64,000 nucleotides of DNA from an uncultured Pelagibacteraceae bacterium (GCA_902582875.1 CACHTV010000001.1:1-64000); one strand, 5' to 3'. Shown: positions 15,655 to 24,788, numbered from the stretch's first letter. Made by a program: numbers and translations. The notes: generated by a model from the letters alone, not told the origin.

Positions 15655-16536
15655 CTAAGCAGCTAAATTATCTTTAATCATAAATTTTAAATTATCTAAT
15701 TTACTAACTAAATCTTTCTTTTCTTTAGCACTCAAAAGAACCAATGGAGGAAGTAAATTTTTAAAATTATCGTCTTTTGTTGACAAATAACTATGCAAAG
15801 CTGATATCAAATTATATTCGTCAAAGACTTTTCTAACTGCGATCAATTTATCATTATGTGTTTGAACTTTTTGTTTTTCAAAATCATCAAAAACTTTTCT
15901 AGCAATAGGTGCCGTTACATTGCAAATAGCTGAAATGATACCGCTATTACCTATCTCTAATCCTTTTAATAGTTTTGTTTCAGTACCTGGAAAAATTAAA
16001 AAATTTGGTATTTTTAAATTTTCGAATAAATTATAACTCGAATCCTTGCAGCCTATAATATTATCAGGAAAAGCTTTAACTAATTTTTTAACTGCTTCTA
16101 TTGAAAATTTATATCCACTAAGTTTTTCAAAATTATATAGAATGATTTTAATTTTAGGAACTTTTGAAATAATTAGTGAGTAAAAACTAAATACTCCTTC
16201 ATCAGTGTTATCTTTGTAATATGCTGGTGGCATGATTAACCAGGATTTAAATTCATATTCCATTCCATATTTAATTAAATCAATTGTGTCATTTAAAGAA
16301 TTGCAACCAGTGCCAAAAAAAAATTGTTTTTTTAACTTATGATTTGCAGCTTTTGAAATTAAACTTTTTTTTGAGCTGAGGTCAATTAATTGGCTCTGGC
16401 CCGTAGAGCCAAAAAATATAGATCCGTGTAATCCGTTTTTAATAGAAGAAGCAGCGTGCGCAATTGTTGCCTCTATATTTAAAGAACAATCATCATGCAA
16501 AATACTACAAGTAGCGCTATAAACACCTTTAATCAT
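15655..16536 (-). CDS. Dihydrodipicolinate synthase / N-acetylneuraminate lyase family aldolase
   Basis: Class I Schiff-base aldolase of the DapA superfamily. The catalytic lysine is in NIIGCKDSS (about residue 160) and the conserved tyrosine in IILYNFEKLSG; the loop usually GTTGE is GSTGQ. YNxxxLSG resembles sialate lyase and KDG-aldolase branches more than true DapA (YNVPSRT), so it is probably not the lysine-biosynthesis enzyme. Length of 293 aa is typical. It is operonic with the cfa-like gene. Substrate unknown. Confidence 0.85.
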   Translation of the reverse strand: MIKGVYSATCSILHDDCSLNIEATIAHAASSIKNGLHGSIFFGSTGQSQLIDLSSKKSLISKAANHKLKKQFFFGTGCNSLNDTIDLIKYGMEYEFKSWLIMPPAYYKDNTDEGVFSFYSLIISKVPKIKIILYNFEKLSGYKFSIEAVKKLVKAFPDNIIGCKDSSYNLFENLKIPNFLIFPGTETKLLKGLEIGNSGIISAICNVTAPIARKVFDDFEKQKVQTHNDKLIAVRKVFDEYNLISALHSYLSTKDDNFKNLLPPLVLLSAKEKKDLVSKLDNLKFMIKDNLAA

Positions 16537-16583
16537 AATCTTACCTAATTTATTCTATCTAAGTTATACAGTTAGAATCAAGT

Positions 16584-17510
16584 ATGAAAATTCTTTGTAT
16601 TAACACTAGAAAAGGAATGGGAGATCAGATTATTTTTCTTCCTTATATTCACGCTATTTCAGAAAAATTCAAAATACCGGTTTCCTTGTTAGCCAAGGAT
16701 AATTCTAAAGCAAAAGATCTTCTAGAAGAAGACAGCCATGTTAATGAAATTATTTCTCTTGAAAAAGAAATGGATGGAGTGAGAGGAATTTTTAAATTAG
16801 TAAATGAATTAAAAAAAAGAGCCTTTGATAAAGTTTTTATTTTTAATTCATCATTAAGATATAATTTAGTTGCTAGATTGGCAGGTATTAAATCTATTTA
16901 TCAATATCCTTTTAGTTTTGGAAAAAAAGATAACATGGTAATTAGTGCAAAAATTTTTACTGAAGACATAATTGAAAAAGTTGTTTCAACAGAGCCTAAT
17001 CTAATAATAAAGAAAAAAGAAAATAATTTTGATAAAAATTTTAAACATATTATTTTTGGAATTGCGGCTAGTGGCAAAACAAAAATTTGGAATATAAATA
17101 ACTATATAAGGTTAGGACAAGAGATATCAAAAAAGGTGAAGTGTAAATTTTATATAGCTGCTGGGCCAAATGATAATGATCTAGTTAATCAATTTAAAGA
17201 ATCAAATATTGGAAAAAATTCTATTTCATTTGAAAAATTAAATATAAAAGAAACTCTTCCAATCATAAAAAATTGTGATTGTTATATTGGAAATGATACG
17301 GGTTTTGCTCATATATCTGTTGCTCTTAAGATAAAGTCTTTAGTTATTTTTACCGATACACCTATCAAAGTTTACGGTCGCTATGCTCCAGCATTTATGT
17401 CTACTGTAGAACCAGAAGGGGAGCATGAAAGCACTGTGCACAATACTTTAGGCGCTGATTCTGTTTCTTTTGATGAAGTTTATAATAAATCAATTCAAAT
17501 ACTTAACTAA
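16584..17510 (+). CDS. Glycosyltransferase family 9 (heptosyltransferase-like)
   Basis: Probable ADP-heptose:LPS heptosyltransferase-type GT-B enzyme. The N-terminus (ILCINTRKGMGDQIIFLPYIHAI) matches the GT9 GDxxxxLPxxxxL pattern, and the donor-binding motif YIGNDTGFAHISVALK corresponds to GNDTGPMHLA. Length of 308 aa is usual. It would act in outer-membrane glycolipid or other surface glycan assembly at the inner face of the inner membrane. Its 3' end overlaps the convergent J-domain gene by 8 nt. Confidence 0.87.
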   Translation: MKILCINTRKGMGDQIIFLPYIHAISEKFKIPVSLLAKDNSKAKDLLEEDSHVNEIISLEKEMDGVRGIFKLVNELKKRAFDKVFIFNSSLRYNLVARLAGIKSIYQYPFSFGKKDNMVISAKIFTEDIIEKVVSTEPNLIIKKKENNFDKNFKHIIFGIAASGKTKIWNINNYIRLGQEISKKVKCKFYIAAGPNDNDLVNQFKESNIGKNSISFEKLNIKETLPIIKNCDCYIGNDTGFAHISVALKIKSLVIFTDTPIKVYGRYAPAFMSTVEPEGEHESTVHNTLGADSVSFDEVYNKSIQILN

Positions 17511-18027
17511 AATCAGTTTTAATTATTTTATCTACCGCTTGATTGACAAGTTTGCTTAATTCTTCGGTTCGAATCTCTCTATTTTTATCTGGATGAATTT
17601 TCTGTTGTAATTTTTTTGCTACTTTTAATACATCTTCTTTAGAACATCCTTTTTTTAATCCTAATAATTTATAAGACTCATCAATAGATAGGCTGGATGA
17701 TCCTTGAGGTTGATTAAACTGGCCTTGAGAAAATCTACCTGAATTTTTTAAAAATTGAATTAGCCTCCATAACTGAAACATTTGCAAAGCAGTAAAACCT
17801 TTAATCTTTAATCCACTTAAAATTATTAATAAAAAAGGTAAAGAAAATAAAAACTTTCCTCCTATAGTAAATAAAGCTGCAAGAATTAGAGATAAATAAA
17901 CTGCAATTTTTTTTAGAATAAGAGCAATTTTTTTTGAACTTGCTCTAGCAAATGCATTCAATAAAAGATAAACAATGACAAAAATGATAATTCCAATCAA
18001 AAACAAATTCATATAACTTTTTATCAT
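17503..18027 (-). CDS. Membrane-anchored J-domain protein (TIM14/DjlA-like)
   Basis: Type of DnaJ co-chaperone with N-terminal membrane anchoring and C-terminal J domain. Hydrophobic segments at about residues 8-25 (LFLIGIIIFVIVYLLL) and 40-75 precede a J domain (SYKLLGLKKGCSKEDVLKV) with the Hsp70-stimulating HPD in KIHPDKN near residue 150. This layout matches alphaproteobacterial relatives of mitochondrial Pam18/Tim14. The listed ATG (18027) overlaps the divergent ptrB start; the internal Met at 18012 (MNLFLIG) is an equally good start. Confidence 0.85.
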   Translation of the reverse strand: MIKSYMNLFLIGIIIFVIVYLLLNAFARASSKKIALILKKIAVYLSLILAALFTIGGKFLFSLPFLLIILSGLKIKGFTALQMFQLWRLIQFLKNSGRFSQGQFNQPQGSSSLSIDESYKLLGLKKGCSKEDVLKVAKKLQQKIHPDKNREIRTEELSKLVNQAVDKIIKTDFS

Positions 18028-20110
18028 GAAAATTCCTAAATTGAAAAAAATAGAATCTGTAAAAAAGTATCATGGCATATCAATAGAGGACGATTATGCC
18101 TGGGTAGATCAACCTGATATTTTAGAAGTTTTAAAAGATCCAGATAAATTATCAAAAGATGTAATAAAATATATAGAAGAAAACAATTCTCTAACTGAGG
18201 ATTATTTTAAAGACGTAAAAAACTTACAAAAAAAACTTTTTAATGAAATTAAATCTAAAATAAAATTAGACGATACTTCATTAAAATTTAAAGATAAAAA
18301 ATATTATTACTGGTCTAAAACCGAAACTAAAGGAAATTACGGAAAAAATATCAGGCAACTTATAGATGGCTCAAAACCTGAAGAAATTTATTTTGATGGA
18401 GATCTTGAAAAGAAAAAATGTGGTTCAAAATATTTTGGCTTAGGAGGTATAAGCGTTTCTAACTGTGATAGATATATGGCTTACTCCTTAGATCTTAAAG
18501 GATCCGAATACTACACAATTTATCTAAGAGATCTAGATCTCAACAAAAATGAAAAGGATATCATTGAAAATACAAGTGGTAGTATAACTTGGTCTTTAGA
18601 TAGTAAAAGTTTCTTTTATTCAAAACTAGATAAATTTCACAGACCTAGACAAATTTATAAACATCAAATTGGAACTCAAATAAATACTGATGAACTAATA
18701 TTTGAAGAAAAAGACGAAACTTTTACTGTTGGTATAAGTTTAAGCTCTGATGAAAAATTTTTCATAATTTCTACATCAGATCATATTACAACAGAAGAAT
18801 ATTTTTTTCCTGCAAATGCAAGCTCTATTAAACCAGTTTTATTCCAAAAAAGAGAAAAAGATGTTCGCTATTCAGTAGACTCTTGGAAAGAATATTTTTA
18901 TATCCAGACAAATAAGGATGCTAGAGATTATAAAATTCTCAGGTGTAAAATTAATGATATTAATAAACTAGAGGAATTCATTCCTTCAAAAAAAGAGACT
19001 GTTATAGGAGGTCTGGAATTTCTTGATAATTTTATTATTCGAAGTGAAAAGTCTGATGCCATTCTTAAACTTTTTGTAAGAAATATTAAAAATAATCAAG
19101 AAGAAGAAATAAAAATTTCGAATGAGGCAATAGGTTGTCCTGGCATCTCTTTAATGCAAAAAGATAGGAACACTTCCAAAATTAGAGTGGGTTGGGAAAG
19201 CATGGCAACTCCCAGTAAGGTGTATGAATACGATATTTTAACTAGAGAAAAAAAACTTGTTAAAGAAAGAGAAATACCTTCAGGTCATGATCCAGATAAA
19301 TATATTATTGAGAGAATAAAGGCTAAGTCTCACGATGGAAGAATGGTTCCTATTAGTTTAGTTCGATTAAAAAATTCTAAACTTGATGGAAAATCAAAAA
19401 TTGTTCTCTATTCATACGGAGCCTATAAAAACGATATTTTACCTTCCTTTAGTGCTTCAAGATTTTGTTTAGTTGATCGAGGTATTACTTATGCAATTGC
19501 TCATGTAAGAGGTGGTGGTGAACTAGGTGATATCTGGCATCAAGAAGGGAAAAAGAAATTAAAAAAAAATACTTTCTTAGATTACATTGCTTGCGCTAAT
19601 CATTTGATCGATAAAAAGTATACTTACAAAGGTGGTGTTTGTTTTCTTGGCGGCAGTGCTGGAGGATTAACGGGTGGTTCAGTAGCAAATATGGCACCTG
19701 AACTTTTTTTTTCTATGTTACTGCTTGTGCCTTTTGTTGACACAATGACAACAATGCTAAATGAAAAACTTCCGCTTACACCAGCTGAATGGGAATTGTG
19801 GGGAAATCCAATTAAAAGTAAAGAATACTTTGAATATATTTTATCTTACTCTCCCTATAATAACTTACATAAGACTAATTATCCTGCGATGTTTGTTAGT
19901 TCATCAATATTTGACAACCGAGTTTTATATAGTGAACCAGTAAAATATATTGCAAAATTAAGAGATGTTAAAAATGATAATAATATTCAATTGCTAAAAT
20001 GCAAAATAGAAGCTGCTGGCCATGGGGGAATGAGTGGTAGAGACAACGCTATCACTGAGTTAGCGGAAGAGTATAGTTTTATTTTAAAAACTGCTAAAAT
20101 TCTTGATTGA
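18026..20110 (+). CDS. ptrB: Oligopeptidase B (prolyl oligopeptidase family, S9A)
   Basis: Serine peptidase cleaving short peptides after basic residues. An N-terminal beta-propeller (KKYHGISIEDDYAWVDQPD start, typical of the family) precedes the alpha/beta hydrolase domain with nucleophile elbow FLGGSAGGLTGG, the aspartate in SSSIFDNRVLYSEPVKY and the histidine in AAGHGGMSG. Length of 694 aa matches PtrB. The start codon overlaps that of the divergent J-domain gene (sequence CATG), leaving no separate 5' region, so leaderless initiation or a start elsewhere is possible. Confidence 0.95.
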   Translation: MKIPKLKKIESVKKYHGISIEDDYAWVDQPDILEVLKDPDKLSKDVIKYIEENNSLTEDYFKDVKNLQKKLFNEIKSKIKLDDTSLKFKDKKYYYWSKTETKGNYGKNIRQLIDGSKPEEIYFDGDLEKKKCGSKYFGLGGISVSNCDRYMAYSLDLKGSEYYTIYLRDLDLNKNEKDIIENTSGSITWSLDSKSFFYSKLDKFHRPRQIYKHQIGTQINTDELIFEEKDETFTVGISLSSDEKFFIISTSDHITTEEYFFPANASSIKPVLFQKREKDVRYSVDSWKEYFYIQTNKDARDYKILRCKINDINKLEEFIPSKKETVIGGLEFLDNFIIRSEKSDAILKLFVRNIKNNQEEEIKISNEAIGCPGISLMQKDRNTSKIRVGWESMATPSKVYEYDILTREKKLVKEREIPSGHDPDKYIIERIKAKSHDGRMVPISLVRLKNSKLDGKSKIVLYSYGAYKNDILPSFSASRFCLVDRGITYAIAHVRGGGELGDIWHQEGKKKLKKNTFLDYIACANHLIDKKYTYKGGVCFLGGSAGGLTGGSVANMAPELFFSMLLLVPFVDTMTTMLNEKLPLTPAEWELWGNPIKSKEYFEYILSYSPYNNLHKTNYPAMFVSSSIFDNRVLYSEPVKYIAKLRDVKNDNNIQLLKCKIEAAGHGGMSGRDNAITELAEEYSFILKTAKILD

Positions 20111-20115
20111 GAATT

Positions 20116-20421
20116 CTAAAAGCAATTTTTGCTAGTAAAACCTATTACCATATTATTTGGATTTACTTCAAACTTTCTTTCACACTGAATGTTATATTTT
20201 TTTGAAACGTAAATGTAATATCTATTTCTTGTTTCTAGGAATTCTATTTTGTCTGGTTGTCCATAAGCAATTTTAAGTTCTGACTCGGGTTTGTTTAACC
20301 ATTTACTTAATTCTTTTTCTTCTTGAATTGTTTTTTCATCTATTTTTTTAGAAACTGTCTGACAAGCGGTGAATAATAGAGAACTTAATATAATAATAAA
20401 AATAAATTTGATTTTATTCAT
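20116..20421 (-). CDS. Small lipoprotein, 101 aa
   Basis: Secreted lipoprotein with NKIKFIFIIILSSLLF and lipobox FTAC giving a lipidated cysteine near residue 20. The mature domain (EKELSKWLNKPESELKIAYGQPD ending VIGFTSKNCF) resembles small outer-membrane-assembly-type lipoproteins of the SmpA/OmlA style, but this is weak. The ORF track starts at TTG 20430; the ATG at 20421 (MNKIKFIF) gives a better signal peptide and is chosen. Function unknown. Confidence 0.75.
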   Translation of the reverse strand: MNKIKFIFIIILSSLLFTACQTVSKKIDEKTIQEEKELSKWLNKPESELKIAYGQPDKIEFLETRNRYYIYVSKKYNIQCERKFEVNPNNMVIGFTSKNCF

Positions 20422-20506
20422 AACAAGCAATTTATTTTACACCTAAAACTTATAAACAGAAATATTACCTTCAGGTTGTAAAATGAGCCTAAAATCTACA
20501 TTTAAA

Positions 20507-20543
20507 AGGATTTTTTTACCGAATCGGAGTATTTTCAAATCCT
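20507..20543 (+). promoter_or_regulatory. Possible structured leader of the purine permease gene
   Basis: In the 133-nt gap upstream of the permease, AGGATTT (20507-20513) pairs with AAATCCT (20537-20543), enclosing a small CCG-AAT-CGG hairpin; the Shine-Dalgarno AAGGAG follows 8 nt later. It could be a regulatory stem or operator. It does not match the purine (guanine/adenine) riboswitch core that I can recall, so no riboswitch is called. Confidence 0.3.
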
Positions 20544-20563
20544 AAAAATAAAGGAGAAATTAT

Positions 20564-21901
20564 ATGATGCAAAAATATTTTGGTTATAGGAATTTAAAAA
20601 CAGAAGTTAGAGGAGGAACTGCGACCTTCCTTACTATGGCCTACATTTTGGCCCTCAATCCTATGATCTTAAGCGCAGGAGGTTTTGACAAAGGATCAGT
20701 TTTTATAGCAACTATTATTGCTACTGCAATAGGTTGTGGAATTATGGCTTTCTGGGCTCGAACATGGCCTGTAGCCCTTTCAAGCGGTATGGGATTAAAC
20801 GGATTCATAGGATTCGTTGTTTGTGGAGCGCTTGGTTATTCACCTGCTGAAGCATTAGGCGCGGTACTTGTTGCTGGAGTATTATTCGTTATTGCTTCAA
20901 TAACACCTTTGAGAGCATGGATCATCAATTCAATTCCAAAAAGTTTAAAACTTGGAATCGGAGCTGGTATAGGAATGTTTCTTGCGATGATAGGATTTCA
21001 AATAATGGGAATTACAGTAACTACTTTCCAAGAAGGAGTTCCTTGGGAATTCCAAGATCCTACTTTGATCAAACTTGGAAGTTTAGATAATCTTTTTGTT
21101 TTGTTTGGTCTGGCTGCACTTGTAACAATGATAGTTTTGGATAAACTTAATATAAAAGGTAGCATTATAATATCAATGGTGTTTTGGACTATTGCATCAT
21201 GGATTTTTATTCCGACTGGTCTACAAGAAGCTAATTTCTCAGCATTTCAAGGCGTTTTCCTTTTAAACTTACCTGAGATGAAACACTTCATGAATTTTGA
21301 TGTGTCAAAAGCTTTAAGCGCTGGTGGATTGACTGTGATTTTCACACTATTTTTTGTTGACATTTTTGACTCTACTGGGACTCTAGTTTCTGTAGCTAAT
21401 GTAGCAGGAAAAGTTGATAAAAAAGGTAATGTAAAAGATATTGATAAGGCTTTATTGGCTGATAGTGTTGCAACAGTTGCTGGAGCCATGGTTGGTACTT
21501 CTACAGTAACTTCTTATGTGGAGTCGGGTGCTGGAGTTAAAGAAGGCGGCAGGACAGGTATGGTGCCTTTAGTTGTTGGTGTACTGTTTATATTTTGTAT
21601 ATTTTTATCACCACTTTTCTTAGCAATTCCGAAACAAGTAGATGGGGCAGCTCTGATATTTGTTGCGCTTTTATTTCTTAAAAATATTGTTGATATTGAT
21701 TGGAAAGATATTTCTGAGTCAGCTCCAGCTATTATTTGTATGATTGCAATGCCATTTTTTTACAGCATTTCTAACGGGATTGCTTTGGCCTTTTGCACGT
21801 ATGCACTAATAAAAATATTTACAGGAAAATTTTCGAAAGTTTCACCTGCTATGTGGATAGTAGCTATCCTAAGCGGAGTTAACTTGGCAATATATTCTTA
21901 G
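20564..21901 (+). CDS. AzgA-type purine permease (NCS2 / AzgA-PbuG family)
   Basis: Polytopic inner-membrane transporter for hypoxanthine, guanine, adenine or xanthine. The family opening is clear: TEVRGGTATFLTMAYILALNPMIL, then SSGMGLNGFIGFVV, DSTGTLVSVA and STVTSYVESGAGVKEGGRTG in the substrate region. About 12 membrane segments over 445 aa fit the family. A good Shine-Dalgarno (AAGGAG) precedes the ATG. It converges on a Gpt-like phosphoribosyltransferase gene across a shared terminator, forming a purine uptake and salvage pair. Confidence 0.93.
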   Translation: MMQKYFGYRNLKTEVRGGTATFLTMAYILALNPMILSAGGFDKGSVFIATIIATAIGCGIMAFWARTWPVALSSGMGLNGFIGFVVCGALGYSPAEALGAVLVAGVLFVIASITPLRAWIINSIPKSLKLGIGAGIGMFLAMIGFQIMGITVTTFQEGVPWEFQDPTLIKLGSLDNLFVLFGLAALVTMIVLDKLNIKGSIIISMVFWTIASWIFIPTGLQEANFSAFQGVFLLNLPEMKHFMNFDVSKALSAGGLTVIFTLFFVDIFDSTGTLVSVANVAGKVDKKGNVKDIDKALLADSVATVAGAMVGTSTVTSYVESGAGVKEGGRTGMVPLVVGVLFIFCIFLSPLFLAIPKQVDGAALIFVALLFLKNIVDIDWKDISESAPAIICMIAMPFFYSISNGIALAFCTYALIKIFTGKFSKVSPAMWIVAILSGVNLAIYS

Positions 21902-21921
21902 TAAATAATATAATTAAATTT

Positions 21922-21952
21922 AAAGGGCCAGATTTTTTTTGGCCCTTTTTTA
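21922..21952. terminator. Bidirectional intrinsic terminator between permease and gpt
   Basis: AAAGGGCC pairs with GGCCCTTT around an 11-nt loop, followed by TTTTT on the plus strand and preceded by an A-rich tract, so it works in both directions. It lies 20 nt after the permease stop and its T tail runs into the gpt stop codon. It is the clearest intrinsic terminator in the window. Confidence 0.88.
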
Positions 21953-22474
21953 TTTTTGATGTTTTTTTATTAAATCATCTATTCTTACTTCTTCATACCG
22001 CTCGAAAGGTTGGACAATCCAAGGATTGCTGTCTAATTTTTGAGCACAAAAATCTGGTTCAAAAGTAGAATCTTTTTTTTTCCAAAGAACAGCTGTTTTA
22101 ATATTTTTAATATTTCCTTTTAAAGGAGGATAATTTTTTAACCACTGAATACTTTTATTTAATGTTACCCCGGTATCTGACAAGTCATCGCATAATAGAA
22201 TGTTTCCTTTCATATCTTGAACCGTTGAACTCATTTCTCTAGAAAATACCAATTCTCCTTGCTGATCTTCAATTCCTTTACCTGAGTAAGATTCTACTGC
22301 AAGATAAGCACATTTTAATTTAAATATTCGACTTAAAACGTCCGTGATAGGTAAGCCGCCACGGGCTATTCCAATTAATAAGTCTGGTTTATAACCGCTC
22401 TTATGAATTTGAATTGATAATTTTTCTACAATTAGATTATACTGTTTCCAATCTATGATAAGTTTGTCAGCCAT
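21950..22474 (-). CDS. gpt: Xanthine/guanine phosphoribosyltransferase
   Basis: Salvage enzyme converting xanthine, guanine or hypoxanthine plus PRPP to the nucleotide. The PRPP-binding motif is ILLCDDLSDTGVT (residues about 92-104), and LIGIARGGLPITDVLSR is the conserved N-terminal PRTase loop. Length of 174 aa matches Gpt rather than the larger Hpt. It is convergent with the purine permease, so imported base would be trapped as nucleotide. Confidence 0.87.
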   Translation of the reverse strand: MADKLIIDWKQYNLIVEKLSIQIHKSGYKPDLLIGIARGGLPITDVLSRIFKLKCAYLAVESYSGKGIEDQQGELVFSREMSSTVQDMKGNILLCDDLSDTGVTLNKSIQWLKNYPPLKGNIKNIKTAVLWKKKDSTFEPDFCAQKLDSNPWIVQPFERYEEVRIDDLIKKHQK

Positions 22475-22507
22475 AGAAAAAACTAAATTATTTTAGAGGA
22501 GTTGTAA

Positions 22508-22795
22508 ATGAAAGCTTATTGGGTATGTATATACGAAAAGATTGATAATGTAGATAAATTAAAGGAATATGCAGTTAAAGCTAGGCCAGCAGTAGAAAAA
22601 TTTTCTGGAAAATTTCTGGTTAGAGGCGGAAAAAATAGAACAAATGATGGAATTAAATCTCCTAGAATAGCTGTAGTTGAATTTCCTAATTATAACGCTG
22701 CTGTAGACTGTTATGATTCTGCGGAATATCAAGAAGCACATGATATTCTTCAAGGACATGTTGTGAGACATCATCAGATAGTTGAAGGTAGTTAA
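22508..22795 (+). CDS. DUF1330 family protein
   Basis: A 95-aa protein of the dimeric alpha-beta barrel type, family DUF1330, with MKAYWVCIYEKIDNVDKLKEYA, LVRGGK and the late VVEFPNYNAAVDCYDSAEYQEA. The molecular function of this family is not established. An upstream GAGGAG sits about 7 nt before the ATG. It ends convergent with the DNA glycosylase gene with a 4-nt overlap. Confidence 0.9.
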   Translation: MKAYWVCIYEKIDNVDKLKEYAVKARPAVEKFSGKFLVRGGKNRTNDGIKSPRIAVVEFPNYNAAVDCYDSAEYQEAHDILQGHVVRHHQIVEGS

Positions 22796-23418
22796 TATTG
22801 GATAGGCTCATTATCTATTGATCTCCAGAGATACCATGTCGCTACCGAACAATAAGGAGTAAATTTTTTATAAAGTTTTTCTAAAAAACTTTTTGGAGGG
22901 AAGTATTTCTTATTATAATTATTTGAAATAGCTCTTAAAAGACCAATATCCTGTAAAGGCCAAATATTTGATCTATTAAAAGTAAATAATAAAATCATTT
23001 CAGCTGACCATCTTCCTATTTGTCTTAATTCAGATAAATATTCTATTGCTTCTTCATCACTCATTTTATTGATTAAACTGGGTTTAAAACTTTTATTTAT
23101 AATTCTTTTGGCTAAATCCTTAATGCCTTTTACTTTTTGTCTGCTTAGACCACAACTTTTTAAACTACTAGCAGATAGTTTATTAACATTTTTTACAGTA
23201 ATTTTATTATTACATCTCTTTTTAAATTTTAAAAAAACAGAATTTGCAGCTGCTACACTTATTTGTTGTCCAATAATACTCTTACAAAGTGAAAAAAAGA
23301 CATCGTTTCTTGTTACTAAAGACTTGTCTTTATATGTATAAATTAGCTTTCTCATTATCTTATCTTTTTTTGATAAAATTCTTTTAGCTCTATTCCAATA
23401 CTTTGGTTTGTTGCTCAT
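22792..23418 (-). CDS. DNA-3-methyladenine glycosylase (HhH-GPD family)
   Basis: Monofunctional base-excision glycosylase of the AlkA/MAG type. LCKSIIGQQISVAAANSVF is the family start of the HhH-GPD domain; LSELRQIGRWSAEMILLF is the helix-hairpin-helix, with tryptophan rather than lysine at the lyase position; and IWPLQDIGLLRAI carries the catalytic aspartate. At 208 aa it lacks the extra N-terminal domain of E. coli AlkA. Its start overlaps the EamA gene stop (ATGA), so the two are cotranscribed. Confidence 0.9.
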   Translation of the reverse strand: MSNKPKYWNRAKRILSKKDKIMRKLIYTYKDKSLVTRNDVFFSLCKSIIGQQISVAAANSVFLKFKKRCNNKITVKNVNKLSASSLKSCGLSRQKVKGIKDLAKRIINKSFKPSLINKMSDEEAIEYLSELRQIGRWSAEMILLFTFNRSNIWPLQDIGLLRAISNNYNKKYFPPKSFLEKLYKKFTPYCSVATWYLWRSIDNEPIQY

Positions 23419-24323
23419 GACCTAGGAGCAATGATTTGTTTTTTTAACTGAGACTCTCTAATAAAAATAATTAAAGAACTTAAAATAACAAGCATAGCAC
23501 CTATTAAAGTTAAAACTTTGGGTATCTCGCTCCATATTAAAAAACCAAAAACTATTGCAAAAACTAAACTAAGGTATTTTATTGGTGTAACAAGTGATGC
23601 TTCAGCTAATCTATAACTTTGAGTTAATAACAAATTGGCAATACTTCCACAAAGTGCCATAATAACAAATATTAAAAAATCTATTTTAGTCGGCATAATC
23701 CAATCAACAAAAAATATAGAAACCAAACCTAAGATGGTACATAATAAAGTAAAATAAAAAGCTATAGTATAGTTGGCATCAGTTTTAGAGAGAGATCTCA
23801 CGCTGATTGCTACACACGCAAAAAAAATACAAAAAATAACTGGAAAAACATAATAGTAATTTAAATCTACAAATGCTGGCTGAACAATTAGTAACATTCC
23901 TATAAAGCCAAGAACCACGGCAAACCATCTTTTCATTCCAACTTTTTCGGACAAAAAGAAAATCGAAGCGATGGTTACGAATATAGGGCCAGCAAAAGTT
24001 AATGAAACAACATCGGCTAATGGCAGCTCTCTTAAACCAAAAAATAATGCAATGATCGCTAATGCTCCACAAATTGCTCTAAAAGCATGAAGTCCAGGTC
24101 GTGAAGTTTTGTAAAATGTAAAAATTTTATCTTTTGGAATAATAAAAAAGATCGGGAGAAACCCGATAAAAAAACGGAAAAATAAAACCTGTCCAACTGG
24201 ATAATAATCAAGCCATTTAACGCAGATATCCATGATAGAAAAGCAAATTACACTTCCAATCATGTACAATACGCCTATTTGATTTTGTGTTAACAATTTA
24301 ATATCCTCATTAATTCTAAACAT
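23415..24323 (-). CDS. EamA/DMT-family transporter
   Basis: Drug/metabolite transporter superfamily exporter with ten predicted membrane segments and duplicated EamA domains (for example MIGSVICFSIMDICVKWL and GSIANLLLTQSYRLAEASLVTPIKYLSLVFAIVFG). The ORF track begins at 24491, but that 56-residue extension is antisense to msrA and lacks membrane character; MFRINEDIKLL at 24323 starts the family and gives 302 aa. It is divergent from msrA, with only 12 nt between starts. Substrate unknown. Confidence 0.9.
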   Translation of the reverse strand: MFRINEDIKLLTQNQIGVLYMIGSVICFSIMDICVKWLDYYPVGQVLFFRFFIGFLPIFFIIPKDKIFTFYKTSRPGLHAFRAICGALAIIALFFGLRELPLADVVSLTFAGPIFVTIASIFFLSEKVGMKRWFAVVLGFIGMLLIVQPAFVDLNYYYVFPVIFCIFFACVAISVRSLSKTDANYTIAFYFTLLCTILGLVSIFFVDWIMPTKIDFLIFVIMALCGSIANLLLTQSYRLAEASLVTPIKYLSLVFAIVFGFLIWSEIPKVLTLIGAMLVILSSLIIFIRESQLKKQIIAPRS

Positions 24324-24335
24324 ATTAAATAACTT

Positions 24336-24788
24336 ATGAAGAAATGTACAACACTTGGGCTGGGCTGTTTTTGGAAACCTGAGGAAAACTTCAAAGACAA
24401 ACCTGGAATTATAGAGACAGAAGTCGGTTACGCCGGAGGAACCAATCCCAATGTTACTTATGAAGAAGTATGTGGTGGAAATACTGGTCATGCAGAAGTT
24501 GTAAGACTTACTTATGATGACAAATTGATTTCTTTTAAAAAAATATTAGATCTATTTTTTAAAATGCATGATCCAACTCAAAAAGACATGCAATTTCCAG
24601 ATGTTGGAAAGCAATATAGAAGTGAAATTTTTTATGAAACTGAAGAACAGAAAAGAGAAGCAAAAGAAGTTTTAAATGAAAAAAATAAAGAGTTTAATGG
24701 AAAAATTCAAACAAATATTTCAAAACTAAAAAATTATTGTAAAGCAGAAAATTATCATCAAAAATATATAGAAAAAAATAAACGATGA
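24336..24788 (+). CDS. msrA: Peptide methionine-S-sulfoxide reductase A
   Basis: Repairs methionine-S-sulfoxide in oxidised proteins. The catalytic cysteine is in LGLGCFWKPEENF (residues 9-13, usually GCFWGAE), followed by GYAGG, TGHAEVV, HDPTQKDMQFPDVGKQYRS and a C-terminal YHQKYIEKN. A further cysteine near residue 136 (LKNYCKAE) could serve as resolving thiol. It overlaps sseA by ATGA, pairing sulfur-oxidation repair with sulfane-sulfur metabolism. Confidence 0.95.
   Translation: MKKCTTLGLGCFWKPEENFKDKPGIIETEVGYAGGTNPNVTYEEVCGGNTGHAEVVRLTYDDKLISFKKILDLFFKMHDPTQKDMQFPDVGKQYRSEIFYETEEQKREAKEVLNEKNKEFNGKIQTNISKLKNYCKAENYHQKYIEKNKR

Noticed and set aside
17558-17574. GGTTCGAATC, resembling a tRNA T-arm
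   Set aside because: It lies inside the J-domain coding sequence (REIRTEEL on the minus strand) and no acceptor, D or anticodon arms fold around it.
24324-24491. 56-residue N-terminal extension of the EamA transporter in the ORF track
   Set aside because: It runs antisense through the start of msrA, has no membrane character, and a normal start (MFRINEDIKLL) exists at 24323.
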